Positions 9,176 to 18,001 of a stretch of DNA of 64,000 nt are shown piece by piece. The stretch covers positions 1 through 64,000 of the forward strand of contig CAVPEB010000051.1 of assembly GCA_963702765.1 (NCBI GenBank), written 5' to 3'. Each line of letters starts with the position of its first letter. The first letter of the stretch is position 1. The notes beneath the pieces are model-generated. The model was not told the origin of the DNA. It saw nothing but the letters and a program-made list of their open reading frames with translations, and ran no database searches. Both the position numbers and the translations under genes were made by a program. The stretch is from DATMNR01 sp963702765. GTDB taxonomy: Bacteria > Chloroflexota > Ktedonobacteria > Ktedonobacterales > Ktedonobacteraceae.

Positions 9176-10602
9176 GGTCTCCAGGCGATATCTTGCTCAT
9201 TTCTTGTTATGAACTGGGCCATCAACCGTTTCATCTTGCCTCCTTACATAGCATGCTTCGCAAGGGAAGCTATTTTCCTGTGTCAGTTGATACAGCAGTT
9301 GAGACATTAACCGATCAATCTGTTAAACAAGCTAAGTTTGTCGCTATCTCCGTTCCGATGCACACCGCTCTTCGTTTAGGGCAACAACTCGCAAAGCGTG
9401 TTCGTGTACTCAATCCGTCGGTTCATATCTGCTTTTATGGTCTTTACGCCTCACTCAATGCTGATTACCTGCTTCAAGATTGTGCCGATTCGACTATCGG
9501 CGGCGAATACGAGATGCCTATGCTTAACCTGATCGCAAGCATTGAAAGCAACGAAGGTTCATTTATTCCAGGTGTCAACACACGCGAACAAATTAGTAAT
9601 CCATGGATTCAGCGCACTTCATTCGTAGTGCCAGAACGAAATCACCTTCCATCCCCTGATCGTTACGCTCACCTTGAACTCAATGGTGAACAGGTGATTG
9701 CCGGGTATACAGAGACAACACGAGGTTGCAAACATACATGTCTCCATTGTCCAATTACACCAATCTATAACGGACGCTTCTTTGCCATACCTGCCGATAT
9801 TGTGCTGGCAGATATTCGATTACAGGCAGAACAAGGCGTACGCCATATCACTTTTGGGGATCCTGACTTTTTCAATGGGCCGACACACGCATTGCGTATC
9901 GCACAAGCCCTCCATAATGAGTTCCCTTATATGACTTTCGATGCAACAATTAAGATTGAGCATCTACTCAAACATCGTGATCTATTGCTTAAATTTCGAG
10001 ATTTCGGATGCGCTTTCATCGTTTCGGCAGTTGAATCAATCAATGATGATGTGCTTCTCCACCTTGATAAAGGGCATACAAGTACACAGGTTACAGAAAC
10101 ATTTGATTTGTTGGAAAAAGTAGGGATTCCCCTACGCCCGTCTTTGATGCCTTTCTCTCCCTGGGAAACGCTTGAGAGCTACATATCACTGCTGAACTTT
10201 TTTGAAGAACATAAGTTGATTGAGCATGTCGATCCAGTGCATTTTTCGATTCGCTTGCTCATCCCTCCACGCTCCGGCTTGCTTGATACGCTTGATAATA
10301 AAATGTGGTTAGGAGAACTTGACGCTGCAGCGTACACATATCGCTGGACACATCCCGATCCACGCATGGATACTTTGCATCAGGCAGTGAGCACGTTAGT
10401 AGAAAAGGCACAGGGTGTTCATGCTGACCCTATCGAGAGCTTTTTCCATATTAAGGCTTTGGCACTAGAGGCTAACGACCAGGACATGTGTGTATCATGC
10501 GCGATACGGGATTATGGAAAAGGTAAAATATTACCGCACTTGACTGAATCGTGGTTTTGCTGAGCAGAGCCTACTTCGGATCAGTTGGATCCGATTCGCT
10601 AG
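9172..10602 (+). CDS. CUAEP-tail radical SAM selenoprotein (Sec at UGA 10561)
   Basis: Radical SAM enzyme of about 476 residues if UGA 10561-10563 is read as selenocysteine. It has an N-terminal B12-binding-like Rossmann region (residues 1-120), then the core with TRGCKHTCLHC (CxxxCxxC, 4Fe-4S) and FGDPDFFNG. A second cysteine set, DMCVSCAIRDYGKGK, lies near residue 445. The standard frame stops after ESWFC, but TGC TGA GCA GAG CCT reads Cys-Sec-Ala-Glu-Pro, the tail that defines the CUAEP/CCAEP family known to me, and runs on 12 residues past the Sec to TAG 10600-10602. A SECIS-like hairpin sits 3' of the UGA. Substrate unknown. Start ATG overlaps the YggX-like stop. Confidence 0.88.
10576..10594 (+). 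promoter_or_regulatory. putative bacterial SECIS hairpin
   Basis: Stem TCGGATC / GATCCGA with five-base loop AGTTG (10583-10587). The loop lies 19 bases past the UGA and carries a GU, comparable in distance and loop content to the SelB-binding hairpin of E. coli fdhF. AGC at 10568 and GCT at 10598 could extend the stem. Confidence 0.7.
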
Positions 10603-10672
10603 TATCATTTATTATCCGCTCTGGCTTACATACTGGAAACTCTCTACCTTTTTTAAACCACCGGAGGCATTC

Positions 10673-12247
10673 ATGACAGAACAATATGACATAGTAGTAG
10701 CTGGTGCTGGACACAATAGCCTGGTTGCCGCAGCTTATCTCGCAATGGCTGGACTCGCGTGCCTCGTTCTCGAAGCACGACCTGTAATTGGTGGAAACAC
10801 CATGACAGAGGAACTCACCCTTCCAGGCTTCCTGCATGATACTTGCTCTACTACGCATTCTATTTTCATGGAAAGCCCTATCTGGCGCAATCAAGAGCTA
10901 CCCCTTGCTGAATATGGATTGGAATATATTTTGGCCGATCCTGCTTCCCATGTAGTATTTCCGGATGGAACCTATCTCACACAGTGGATGGATATTGATC
11001 GTACATGTGAAGAGATATCCAAATTCTCACGTCGTGATGCTAAAACATACCGAACTATGATTTCAGAATGGAGAGACGTAGCACCTTTCTTCAGTAAGGT
11101 TCGCTATTCACCGGCAGGGTGGACATCAGCAGCAGAGCAACTTTCTTCATACAGCCAGTCGTCTGTCTGGTTACGTCGACAAGCTCTTTGCGCATGGGAC
11201 ATTATCAACTCCTCTTTTGAAGACTGGCATATCAAATCATGGATGATGTGGTTTGCCGAGGGAACATTGCAACCCGCTGATCGGCCAGGAACTGGATTAC
11301 TTGCGTATTCATTTATTGCTGGACGCCAGAAGAACGGTTGGGCTATCCCTAAAGGAGGATCGGGCAGTCTGCCTTTAGCATTGGGTTGCATCATCGAGGA
11401 TCATGGCGGTCATGTACTGACGAGCAAGCCCGTCAGCAGATTGCTCTTGGAGTTTGGGCGATGTGTTGGCGTAGAGACCAAATCCGGCGAACAGTTTCGC
11501 GCTCGTTATGGTGTCATCTCCACCATTCACATCAAACACCTGGTCACTATGGCTCCCACTGAAGCATGGGGCGATGATTTTCTTTATGGAGTGGAAACCT
11601 ATAAGGCTGGTCGATCAATGTTTGTAGCACATTATGCAACGACTGAGCCACCAGAGTATATAGTTGACGGAGGTACATTGGCCGTGGTTGGCTCGGGTAT
11701 TGCTCAGACCCCTGAACGCCAACTTCGGATAGAAAACGACTTCCATCAAGGTATTGTAACAAAAGAACAACCTGTGTTACTGGTGCTGACTCCTTCTGTC
11801 GAAGATCTCTCGCGAACTCCAGAAGGGAAACACATGGTCAAAGTGATCAGTACCTATCCGTACTCTCTTCGTGAAGGACCGGAGAGGTGGGATGAGATCA
11901 AAGAAGAAGTCGCGGCCAATAATCTTGACGAATTACACCGTTATGCTCCTAATCTTACAAACGACAAAATTCTTGCCTCGGAGATACGCAGCCCACTCGA
12001 TCTCGAACGGTACAATTCTCATAACTGGCATGGGAGTTGTCATGGTGGTGACCTTGGACCTTCTCAATCAGAAACATTGCGACCAGTTCCAGGTTATGCT
12101 CAGCATCGCCTGCCTATAGAAGGACTTTATCAGACTGGCGCAACCACTCACCCAGGTGGCTCAGTCACTGGCGGACCTGGCAGAAATGCAGCCATGGTAT
12201 TATTTAAAGATTTGGGGCGGGATTTGAATGAGGTCATCAAGAATTAA
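10673..12247 (+). CDS. NAD(P)/FAD-dependent oxidoreductase, phytoene-desaturase-like
   Basis: 524 residues. The N-terminal dinucleotide motif YDIVVAGAGHNSLVAAAYLA and the GGNTMTEELTLPGF signature place it with the CrtI/COG1233 group. The C-terminal FAD contact IEGLYQTGATTHPGGSVTGGPGRNAA is complete. These enzymes oxidise or isomerise polyprenoid or other hydrophobic substrates, but this branch is mostly uncharacterised and no crt genes are near. The ribosome site is CGGAGG seven bases before ATG. It follows the selenoprotein by 70 bases on the same strand and may be cotranscribed. Confidence 0.88.
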   Translation: MTEQYDIVVAGAGHNSLVAAAYLAMAGLACLVLEARPVIGGNTMTEELTLPGFLHDTCSTTHSIFMESPIWRNQELPLAEYGLEYILADPASHVVFPDGTYLTQWMDIDRTCEEISKFSRRDAKTYRTMISEWRDVAPFFSKVRYSPAGWTSAAEQLSSYSQSSVWLRRQALCAWDIINSSFEDWHIKSWMMWFAEGTLQPADRPGTGLLAYSFIAGRQKNGWAIPKGGSGSLPLALGCIIEDHGGHVLTSKPVSRLLLEFGRCVGVETKSGEQFRARYGVISTIHIKHLVTMAPTEAWGDDFLYGVETYKAGRSMFVAHYATTEPPEYIVDGGTLAVVGSGIAQTPERQLRIENDFHQGIVTKEQPVLLVLTPSVEDLSRTPEGKHMVKVISTYPYSLREGPERWDEIKEEVAANNLDELHRYAPNLTNDKILASEIRSPLDLERYNSHNWHGSCHGGDLGPSQSETLRPVPGYAQHRLPIEGLYQTGATTHPGGSVTGGPGRNAAMVLFKDLGRDLNEVIKN

Positions 12248-12385
12248 CAAGGAAAGACCATAGCCAAACATTTTGAGATGATCACTCATTTTCTCTTTTC
12301 CATTGAAGATCATGTAAAAGTAGTTATAATTTTAGTGGGTCAATTCCATTTCATGCAACGTTTCATCCGAATTAAGGAGAATACA

Positions 12386-12880
12386 TTGGATCAGAAAGTT
12401 TCTAATTCGACTCGTGATGAGAAATCATTGGTGACCCGTAAGTTAAAATGGTGGACGTGGAAAAGGGCGCTTGTAGCAATTATAGTGATCTTAATTGTGC
12501 TAGAAATAGGAACCTATTTACTCAACTGGAATTGGACGGGTTTTAAAGCCAATAATACTGTGTGGGACTGGTTACAATTGTTGCTTCTTCCGATTGCGCT
12601 TGCTGCAGTGCCGATATGGCTAATGGCAGAGGAAGAAGAACAACGAATATGGTTAACACAGCTGAAATGGGTGATGCTGGCAACCATACTAGTCCTAGGA
12701 GTATTGTTCATAGGAAGCTATGCCTTCAATTGGACCTGGACAGGATTCAAAGCAGAAGGTACGCTTTGGGACTGGTTGAGTTTACTGTTAGTACCGATAA
12801 CTGTGGCAGCCTTACCAATCTGGTATATCATTCGCCACAGTGGCAGTAACTCTAAATCAATACAACATGAAATTGGTTGA
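12386..12880 (+). CDS. membrane protein with an internally duplicated unit
   Basis: 164 residues from TTG 12386, six bases after AAGGAG; an in-frame ATG at 12278 exists but has no ribosome site. There are four membrane segments in two repeats: NWNWTGFKANNTVWDWLQ then a hydrophobic run ending AAVPIW, and NWTWTGFKAEGTLWDWLS then AALPIW. The near-identical loops show a tandem duplication of a two-segment unit. No function can be assigned. Confidence 0.7.
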   Translation: MDQKVSNSTRDEKSLVTRKLKWWTWKRALVAIIVILIVLEIGTYLLNWNWTGFKANNTVWDWLQLLLLPIALAAVPIWLMAEEEEQRIWLTQLKWVMLATILVLGVLFIGSYAFNWTWTGFKAEGTLWDWLSLLLVPITVAALPIWYIIRHSGSNSKSIQHEIG

Positions 12881-13048
12881 CTCCTTTATTATTGTCACTA
12901 ACTTTGGCTGTTCTGCCAAATTTTACAGCATACACAAAACTCCCGTAGTCATGAAACAAGAAAGTAGCATTAAATTGTATAGGGCGACCAAAGTACAGTA
13001 TAAGGTCTATAAATAGGTTGTCATTAGAGAGAACATAAATCTATCAAA

Positions 13049-13387
13049 ATGAACAGAAGAAAAGAAATCAACGAAGAATACAAGGCACGAAGGCTTTGTG
13101 GTGGTGTCTACACGATTACTAATACGGTAAATGGGAAGTATCTCATGGGTTATGCAGCAAACTTGAAGAGCATACAAAACCGCTTTCAATTCGCGATTTC
13201 CACAGGTTCAACTGTTCATCCTAAGCTGCAAAAGGATTGGGATGAATTCGGTACCCAAGCGTTTGCATTTAACGTGATCGAGGAGCTTGAACAAAAGCCC
13301 GATCAGAGTCAGGCTGAATTCATGGAAGACCTTAAAACACTTGAGCAATTGTGTCATGCAAATCTCGACAGGTCAAAGGAATACTAG
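13049..13387 (+). CDS. GIY-YIG nuclease-domain protein
   Basis: 112 residues. GGVYTITNTVNGKYLMGYAAN fits the GIY-YIG opening strands (GVY ... YLMG in place of GIY ... YIG), followed by QNRFQF, which carries the expected Arg, and FNVIEELE, which carries a Glu where the metal ligand should be. Many such stand-alone domains are of unknown role. The second YIG half is altered, so activity is uncertain. It is flanked by 168 bases upstream with no gene. Confidence 0.75.
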   Translation: MNRRKEINEEYKARRLCGGVYTITNTVNGKYLMGYAANLKSIQNRFQFAISTGSTVHPKLQKDWDEFGTQAFAFNVIEELEQKPDQSQAEFMEDLKTLEQLCHANLDRSKEY

Positions 13388-13437
13388 GGTTACAAGAACG
13401 TTGTTCCTTTGATTTACTTTATTGATAGCCAATAAGC

Positions 13438-14391
13438 TCATTGCAGTGCTGGTTCGGTGACTTCGAGTGTGCAGAAACTCCCATCTAGAGTCGCTTGCAC
13501 ACCTAGCGGTAGCGTGGCAAAGTGTGTGCTATGTCCGAACGGAAGTTTGTAGATTACTGGCACGCCAAGTGAACCAAGACGTTCTTCCAGTACTTCTTCA
13601 AGCGTCTTTGTACGTGGCCACGGTGAACCTCCACCATCGCCCCAATCGCAATCGGCAAGATCACCGATGACAACTCCTCTCATCCCCTTTAATTTGCCCG
13701 CCTGTTCGAGTTGCGACAGCCCACGATCAATAGTGTGTGGACTACTTCCAACCTCTTCAAAGACGAAGATTGCATCTTCAAGATTAAGCTCCCAGGGTGT
13801 ACCCATAGTACATAACAAATCGGAGAGACAGCCGCCAACAAGACGACCACTCGTTTTTCCAGGAGCAAATGATTGTACGAATGGATCATCTGGATCGCGC
13901 GGAACTTGACCCGTAGTCTCCCCACCTATAACCTGCAAAAATCGCTGTGCTGTAAAATTAGACATCTGCGCACCGCCAACTGTGGTCAAGGATGGCCCAT
14001 AGAAAGTTGCCATACCTGTGAAACAAAGAAGCGCTGTATGTAGTGCAGTGATGTCTGAGAATCCAATAAATGGTTTTGGATGAGCAGCAATAAGCTGGAA
14101 ATCGAGAAAAGGGATGATCTGCGCCGAGCCATAGCCCCCACGCAAACACTGAATTGCATCAATATCAGGATCTAGAAACATGGACATCAGATCACGAGCA
14201 CGAAGCTCTGGACTACCAGCCACCCAATCTGTGCGCTCCAGTGCAGCTTCAGCTAGCCTGACATGATATCCTCTGGCTTCCCACCATGCAATACCTCGCA
14301 ATACATCAGAATATGCGTTATAAGGACTGGCAGGGCTAATAATGCCAATTGTCCCTCCTGCAGGAAGAGCCCTGGGGATTAAAGTATTCAT
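13438..14391 (-). CDS. LD-carboxypeptidase / MccF-like (peptidase S66)
   Basis: 317 residues from ATG 14391, eight bases after AAAGGA (the in-frame ATG at 14415 lacks a site). S66 features are GTIGIISPASP, AIQCLRGGYGSAQIIP, the nucleophile Ser in FIGFSDITALHTAL, FVFEEVGSSPHTIDRGLSQL carrying the acidic partner, and the late His in PFGHSTHFATLPLG. The family trims the terminal D-Ala of murein tetrapeptides, or detoxifies microcin-C-like nucleotides (MccF). Context does not decide between them. Cytoplasmic, with no signal peptide. Confidence 0.9.
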   Translation of the reverse strand: MNTLIPRALPAGGTIGIISPASPYNAYSDVLRGIAWWEARGYHVRLAEAALERTDWVAGSPELRARDLMSMFLDPDIDAIQCLRGGYGSAQIIPFLDFQLIAAHPKPFIGFSDITALHTALLCFTGMATFYGPSLTTVGGAQMSNFTAQRFLQVIGGETTGQVPRDPDDPFVQSFAPGKTSGRLVGGCLSDLLCTMGTPWELNLEDAIFVFEEVGSSPHTIDRGLSQLEQAGKLKGMRGVVIGDLADCDWGDGGGSPWPRTKTLEEVLEERLGSLGVPVIYKLPFGHSTHFATLPLGVQATLDGSFCTLEVTEPALQ

Positions 14392-14513
14392 AATATTATC
14401 CTTTATAAATTTCACGCTTTATCTTTATTATCGAAAATACCGCTCACATAGCGCTCAAAATGCGCGCTAATTTTCAGCACAACCATTGCTCATTCTGAAT
14501 CTCGCGTCTGAAC

Positions 14514-14951
14514 CTAAAGGAGCTTGTACTCCTCATCAAATCGCCAATCTTCGAGTGCCTCTATTTCGACATCCAGATGAGGATGTAATGGATCAATATA
14601 TTTTAGCAAGTGAATACTAACTACCCTGTTATCGTTCAACCCAAGACTTTCGCATAGGGCATCCTGGGCAATTTTCAGACCTCCATCGAGATCGCGCTTG
14701 AGGGGGGTTTCGAAGTAGAACGCTAGCAATAGTGAAAGATAACCTTGACTTAAACGATGACGCAATTCCTCATTCAGCGTCCCATCACGTTCCATTGCTG
14801 CTAGCTTTTGCTTGACCTCTTGCTTGAAACGCCTGGCAACTGCTGTACTCACACGATGTCCATTGACTGTCGCATACTGCTCGTTAATGCCAGGAGGAAG
14901 GGGAAGTGTCAGGGAAAGTATGTTATTCTTATTACTTTGTTTATTGGCCAC
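14514..14951 (-). CDS. RusA family crossover junction endodeoxyribonuclease
   Basis: 145 residues. SLTLPLPPGINEQYA at the N-terminus and the Asp-rich metal site KRDLDGGLKIAQDALCESLGLNDNRV are typical of RusA Holliday-junction resolvases. They are often phage-borne, but nothing else phage-like is near. The acidic residues needed for catalysis (Asp in RDLDG, QDA and NDNRV) are present. It has a weak ribosome site. Confidence 0.88.
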   Translation of the reverse strand: MANKQSNKNNILSLTLPLPPGINEQYATVNGHRVSTAVARRFKQEVKQKLAAMERDGTLNEELRHRLSQGYLSLLLAFYFETPLKRDLDGGLKIAQDALCESLGLNDNRVVSIHLLKYIDPLHPHLDVEIEALEDWRFDEEYKLL

Positions 14952-15027
14952 GCTACTATCCTCTAGAATTTAGGCGAAGTAATTAGGCTTAGTGTACCAT
15001 AACCGAACCAAGTGATATGCACAGAGA

Positions 15028-16191
15028 TTAACTCATCTTGTGATGAGTCATTTCATGCGCAGGTTTATTCATCACCCGCAGCATGGGTATGCCGCCAGTG
15101 CGAACAAAGCGGATGACGAGAATTGCGGCAAGAATGAGAAAGATGATGTTGAGGATGGTAGTGTAGTTCCAGGTGATACCCTCTGTAATTGCTGTCACAT
15201 TTCGATTGGTGGGGATAATGCCAAGCGCACCAAAAACAAACTCGACGACATAGCCAGCAGCAGCCATTGTTATGTAGAACGTGATTAGAATATATGCCAT
15301 AACTTTCCAACCGTAATATTTGCGGTATATATCAAGAATGGGCAAGATGATCAGGTCCGCAAAGATAAAACTGACTACTCCGCCAAAACTAATTCCTCCT
15401 TTCCAAAGTACAGCAGCCAAAGGAACATTACCAACGGAACAGACAAAGCTCACCATCGCGACGAGTGGACCGACGAGAGGTCCTATAATTTTTGAGATCG
15501 TTGGATTGTTAGAGAAGAAAAAGGCATTCCAGAACGAGTCTGGAACCCAGGCGGCTAATGCTCCAGCAATAAGAAGTCCAAGCGCAATATCAACCCAGAC
15601 CGAAGTCCAGTCCATCACGAACACATTGCTGACTGCCGTGAATCCTCTCCCACTGAACAACTTCGAGAAAAAGGAACCTTCTGAAAGACTCATATCCATA
15701 GCGGCATGGCCTTCCATTCTGCCCAACAATCCTTTTTCTGCATTCTCTCTTGCCATGTTTACAAGTTTTGGAGTCAGAGTTAAACGGAAAATCAGTCCAA
15801 TCAAGATGACCATTATGATGCCACCAAAATACTCTGCTACCGTGAATTGCCAACCCAGGATCACAAATAGAATGATGCCAAGCTCGATCACAAGATTCGT
15901 GGAGGCGATTTCAAAGGCCATCGCAGATACAAAACTGGCACCCTTTTGAAAGATCGAGCGAGCCAGGGCGACAGCTGCATAAGAACAAGAGCTTGAAGCA
16001 ATACCGTAGAGCGTGGCATAAGTCAGGCACTTTGGGCCTTCGCAACCAAGGGTTTTTGCCATCGTATTATGAGATACAACTGATTGGACAATAGCTGAGA
16101 GGATAAAGCCCAGGATTAACGGCCAGAGGATTTCCCAAAGCATACTAAAAGACATGAATAATGCTTGACCGATACTGTTCAGTACCTGCAT
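15028..16191 (-). CDS. ArsP/YraQ-type permease (DUF318)
   Basis: 387 residues, about ten membrane segments. GIASSSCSYAAVALARSIF with the paired Ser/Cys and AMAFEIASTNLVIELG are hallmarks of the predicted-permease DUF318 group, whose studied member ArsP exports trivalent organoarsenicals. There is a cytoplasmic loop around residues 145-180. The C-terminus is His- and Met-rich (HEMTHHKMS), which could bind metal. No ars operon is next to it, so the substrate is open. Confidence 0.87.
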   Translation of the reverse strand: MQVLNSIGQALFMSFSMLWEILWPLILGFILSAIVQSVVSHNTMAKTLGCEGPKCLTYATLYGIASSSCSYAAVALARSIFQKGASFVSAMAFEIASTNLVIELGIILFVILGWQFTVAEYFGGIIMVILIGLIFRLTLTPKLVNMARENAEKGLLGRMEGHAAMDMSLSEGSFFSKLFSGRGFTAVSNVFVMDWTSVWVDIALGLLIAGALAAWVPDSFWNAFFFSNNPTISKIIGPLVGPLVAMVSFVCSVGNVPLAAVLWKGGISFGGVVSFIFADLIILPILDIYRKYYGWKVMAYILITFYITMAAAGYVVEFVFGALGIIPTNRNVTAITEGITWNYTTILNIIFLILAAILVIRFVRTGGIPMLRVMNKPAHEMTHHKMS

Positions 16192-16495
16192 TACTGTTCC
16201 CTCATTCGTGAGTATGTTTTCAAATTTTTGGTGGTTACGTTCTCTACATCTTATACACTTCTTGTGCTGATAAATGCAAACTTTTTTAGACTATTCAAGA
16301 CTTTATTCCCTTGCCGCCTCCGGCGGCAGGTAGGAAGGAGAAGCTGGGACCCACTATTGCATCCCCCAGATGCGCGGCCCCACACCCCGCCAAGGGCCCT
16401 AGCTGGCCCTTGGAACCCTGCTGAACAATTATCTTTTATCATAAAATCAGCAAGATAGGCGCGTGCTATAGTTCGGTTGATAAGAGGAAAGAGAA
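16192..16495. other. gene-free stretch with GC-rich repeat
   Basis: Intergenic gap between two minus-strand genes. It contains GCCGCCTCCGGCGGC (16313-16327), a short self-complementary run, and a motif CCCCCAGATGCGCGGC that recurs in altered form at about 35952, so it appears to be a dispersed repeat copy. No ORF with a ribosome site. Confidence 0.5.
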
Positions 16496-17332
16496 CTAGA
16501 CCTTAAAACCGTCCTGATCTATTTCAGGACGATCAACAAAGCGCTCCCCTTTAATATTATTGTGAGATGGCGACACCAGTTCTACATATCCCTCAATGGT
16601 GTGCATAGCATAAGATGTCATTGGTTCAGTCGACACTGCGACCTTCCAAGAACGTTCTCCAGGACGATCTGTAGGAAGTGTCATAACATTCACACCCAAC
16701 TTATTCATAACCAACATATTGCGTTGCGCAAGTAAACTATGGGGTACATACGAGTAGAGAGGATCAACCATTTCTGCAAGTTGAAGCTCAATTTGACTTC
16801 GAGAATGTCCATAAATTGCACACGCATCACGCACCTCAAATCTCAAGTTTTCTTCGGATAGAGCAAAAATGGCGTCTAACGCCTGCATCAAATTCATACT
16901 TCGATTGAGCAAGGTCTGACGACCATGTAGAAGACGTCTGACGAGGCTATCATCTTCAGGATGCGTTGTTTTGGCCTCAGTTATCTGATGAGTAAGTTCA
17001 ACGAAAGGGAAGCCATCCAATTTTGCATGCAGGAATGCGATGACATCAGTGGTAACTCCCACTTGCCAATGCCGTAAGAGGTCCAGACAATAGCTACCCT
17101 CAAAACGTTCAATATTCTTATAAATACTCAGCAAACGATCCTTGCATTCACAGATCCAGAGAGCATGAAGGTAGTGGACTGACTCCATAACTGGAAAAGA
17201 AGAGAAGCGTCGTTGTCCATGCACCTCCTGAATAAAATGAAAACTTGCTTCAAATTCAGATTGAATTCGATCAAATGCTGCGAGCTTCTCTTTTGCGAGA
17301 TTTTCTATGGTCAGAGTTGCTGTCATGTTCAT
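16496..17332 (-). CDS. hypothetical protein, not recognised
   Basis: 278 residues, soluble, helix-rich in the first 200 (several Leu/Ile-spaced acidic helices, no signal or membrane segment). The C-terminal 70 residues are more beta-like (MLVMNKLGVNVMTLPTDRPGERSW). I do not recognise a family. Start ATG follows TGGGAGTAAATGAAC. It lies 52 bases upstream-side of hsp20 on the same strand, downstream in transcription, so it may share the heat-shock transcript. Confidence 0.72.
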   Translation of the reverse strand: MNMTATLTIENLAKEKLAAFDRIQSEFEASFHFIQEVHGQRRFSSFPVMESVHYLHALWICECKDRLLSIYKNIERFEGSYCLDLLRHWQVGVTTDVIAFLHAKLDGFPFVELTHQITEAKTTHPEDDSLVRRLLHGRQTLLNRSMNLMQALDAIFALSEENLRFEVRDACAIYGHSRSQIELQLAEMVDPLYSYVPHSLLAQRNMLVMNKLGVNVMTLPTDRPGERSWKVAVSTEPMTSYAMHTIEGYVELVSPSHNNIKGERFVDRPEIDQDGFKV

Positions 17333-17383
17333 TTACTCCCACGGATATTGCAAGGTAAAGATACCAGCTATATGGTAATGCCA

Positions 17384-17788
17384 TTAGTCCACACTTGCTG
17401 GAGGATGCCCGGCATTGCCTTTACGCTCACCATGAGTTGGTGCTAACCGCTCGAGCGTCAGTCGTGTAGTGACGGTTTGATCACTAATTGGTAAAGCAAC
17501 AGTCACTACTCCATTGCCATATGTAACGTTAGCGGAATCTCCATCGACGCGGGTAGGCAGTTCCAGTTCACGGTGATAAATACCAACGCTCCATTCATCC
17601 AGCAGCAGCTCTTTGACCTCCTTTAGCATACCACGCAGTTCTCCATAAAGGACCAGATGACTATCGCTGGTAACTTCGATCGCTATGTTCTCTGGCTCAA
17701 GACCGGGCATCGGAGCCACTACCATAACACGGTCGTCTGTTCTGTACATTTTGACTGGAATTTGCTGCAATTTCACCTGCTCTTGCAT
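17384..17788 (-). CDS. Hsp20/alpha-crystallin small heat-shock protein
   Basis: 134 residues from ATG 17788, seven bases after GAGGAG. The alpha-crystallin domain runs through most of it: VKMYRTDDRVMVVAPMPGLEPENIAIEV, LVLYGEL, HRELELPTRVDGDSANVTYGNGVVTVALP. The final GVVTVALPI stands for the conserved AxxxxGVLxIxxPK motif. An ORF open further upstream to 17977 is a by-product of a palindrome and has no start signal. Holds unfolding proteins under stress; forms oligomers. Confidence 0.93.
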   Translation of the reverse strand: MQEQVKLQQIPVKMYRTDDRVMVVAPMPGLEPENIAIEVTSDSHLVLYGELRGMLKEVKELLLDEWSVGIYHRELELPTRVDGDSANVTYGNGVVTVALPISDQTVTTRLTLERLAPTHGERKGNAGHPPASVD

Positions 17789-17917
17789 TCTTTTCTCCTC
17801 TTGTTTCTCATTTCTTACAAAGAACACTCCAAAAATATATCCATGTAGAGCACGATTCAAGCAATGAAATAGTCTCAGCACTATACGAAGCACATTTTCG
17901 GATTTCCTTGCTTCCTG

Positions 17918-17977
17918 GTGAGCAAAAGGCCAATTGCGAGCCGTCGCGCGACGGCTCGCAATTGGCCTTTTGCTCAC
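17918..17977. repeat. 60-bp perfect palindrome
   Basis: Two 30-base arms, GTGAGCAAAAGGCCAATTGC... and its exact reverse complement, meet with no spacer at 17947/17948. It lies in the gap between the kinase stop (18002) and the hsp20 start. No T-run follows, so it is not a simple terminator. Confidence 0.9.
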
Positions 17978-18001
17978 AGAGAAAGTGCAACCAGAGTAAT
18001 T

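Noticed and set aside
17789..17977. Extended N-terminus of Hsp20 in the open frame
   Set aside because: It runs through the 60-bp palindrome, has no start signal, and ATG 17788 has GAGGAG at the right distance.
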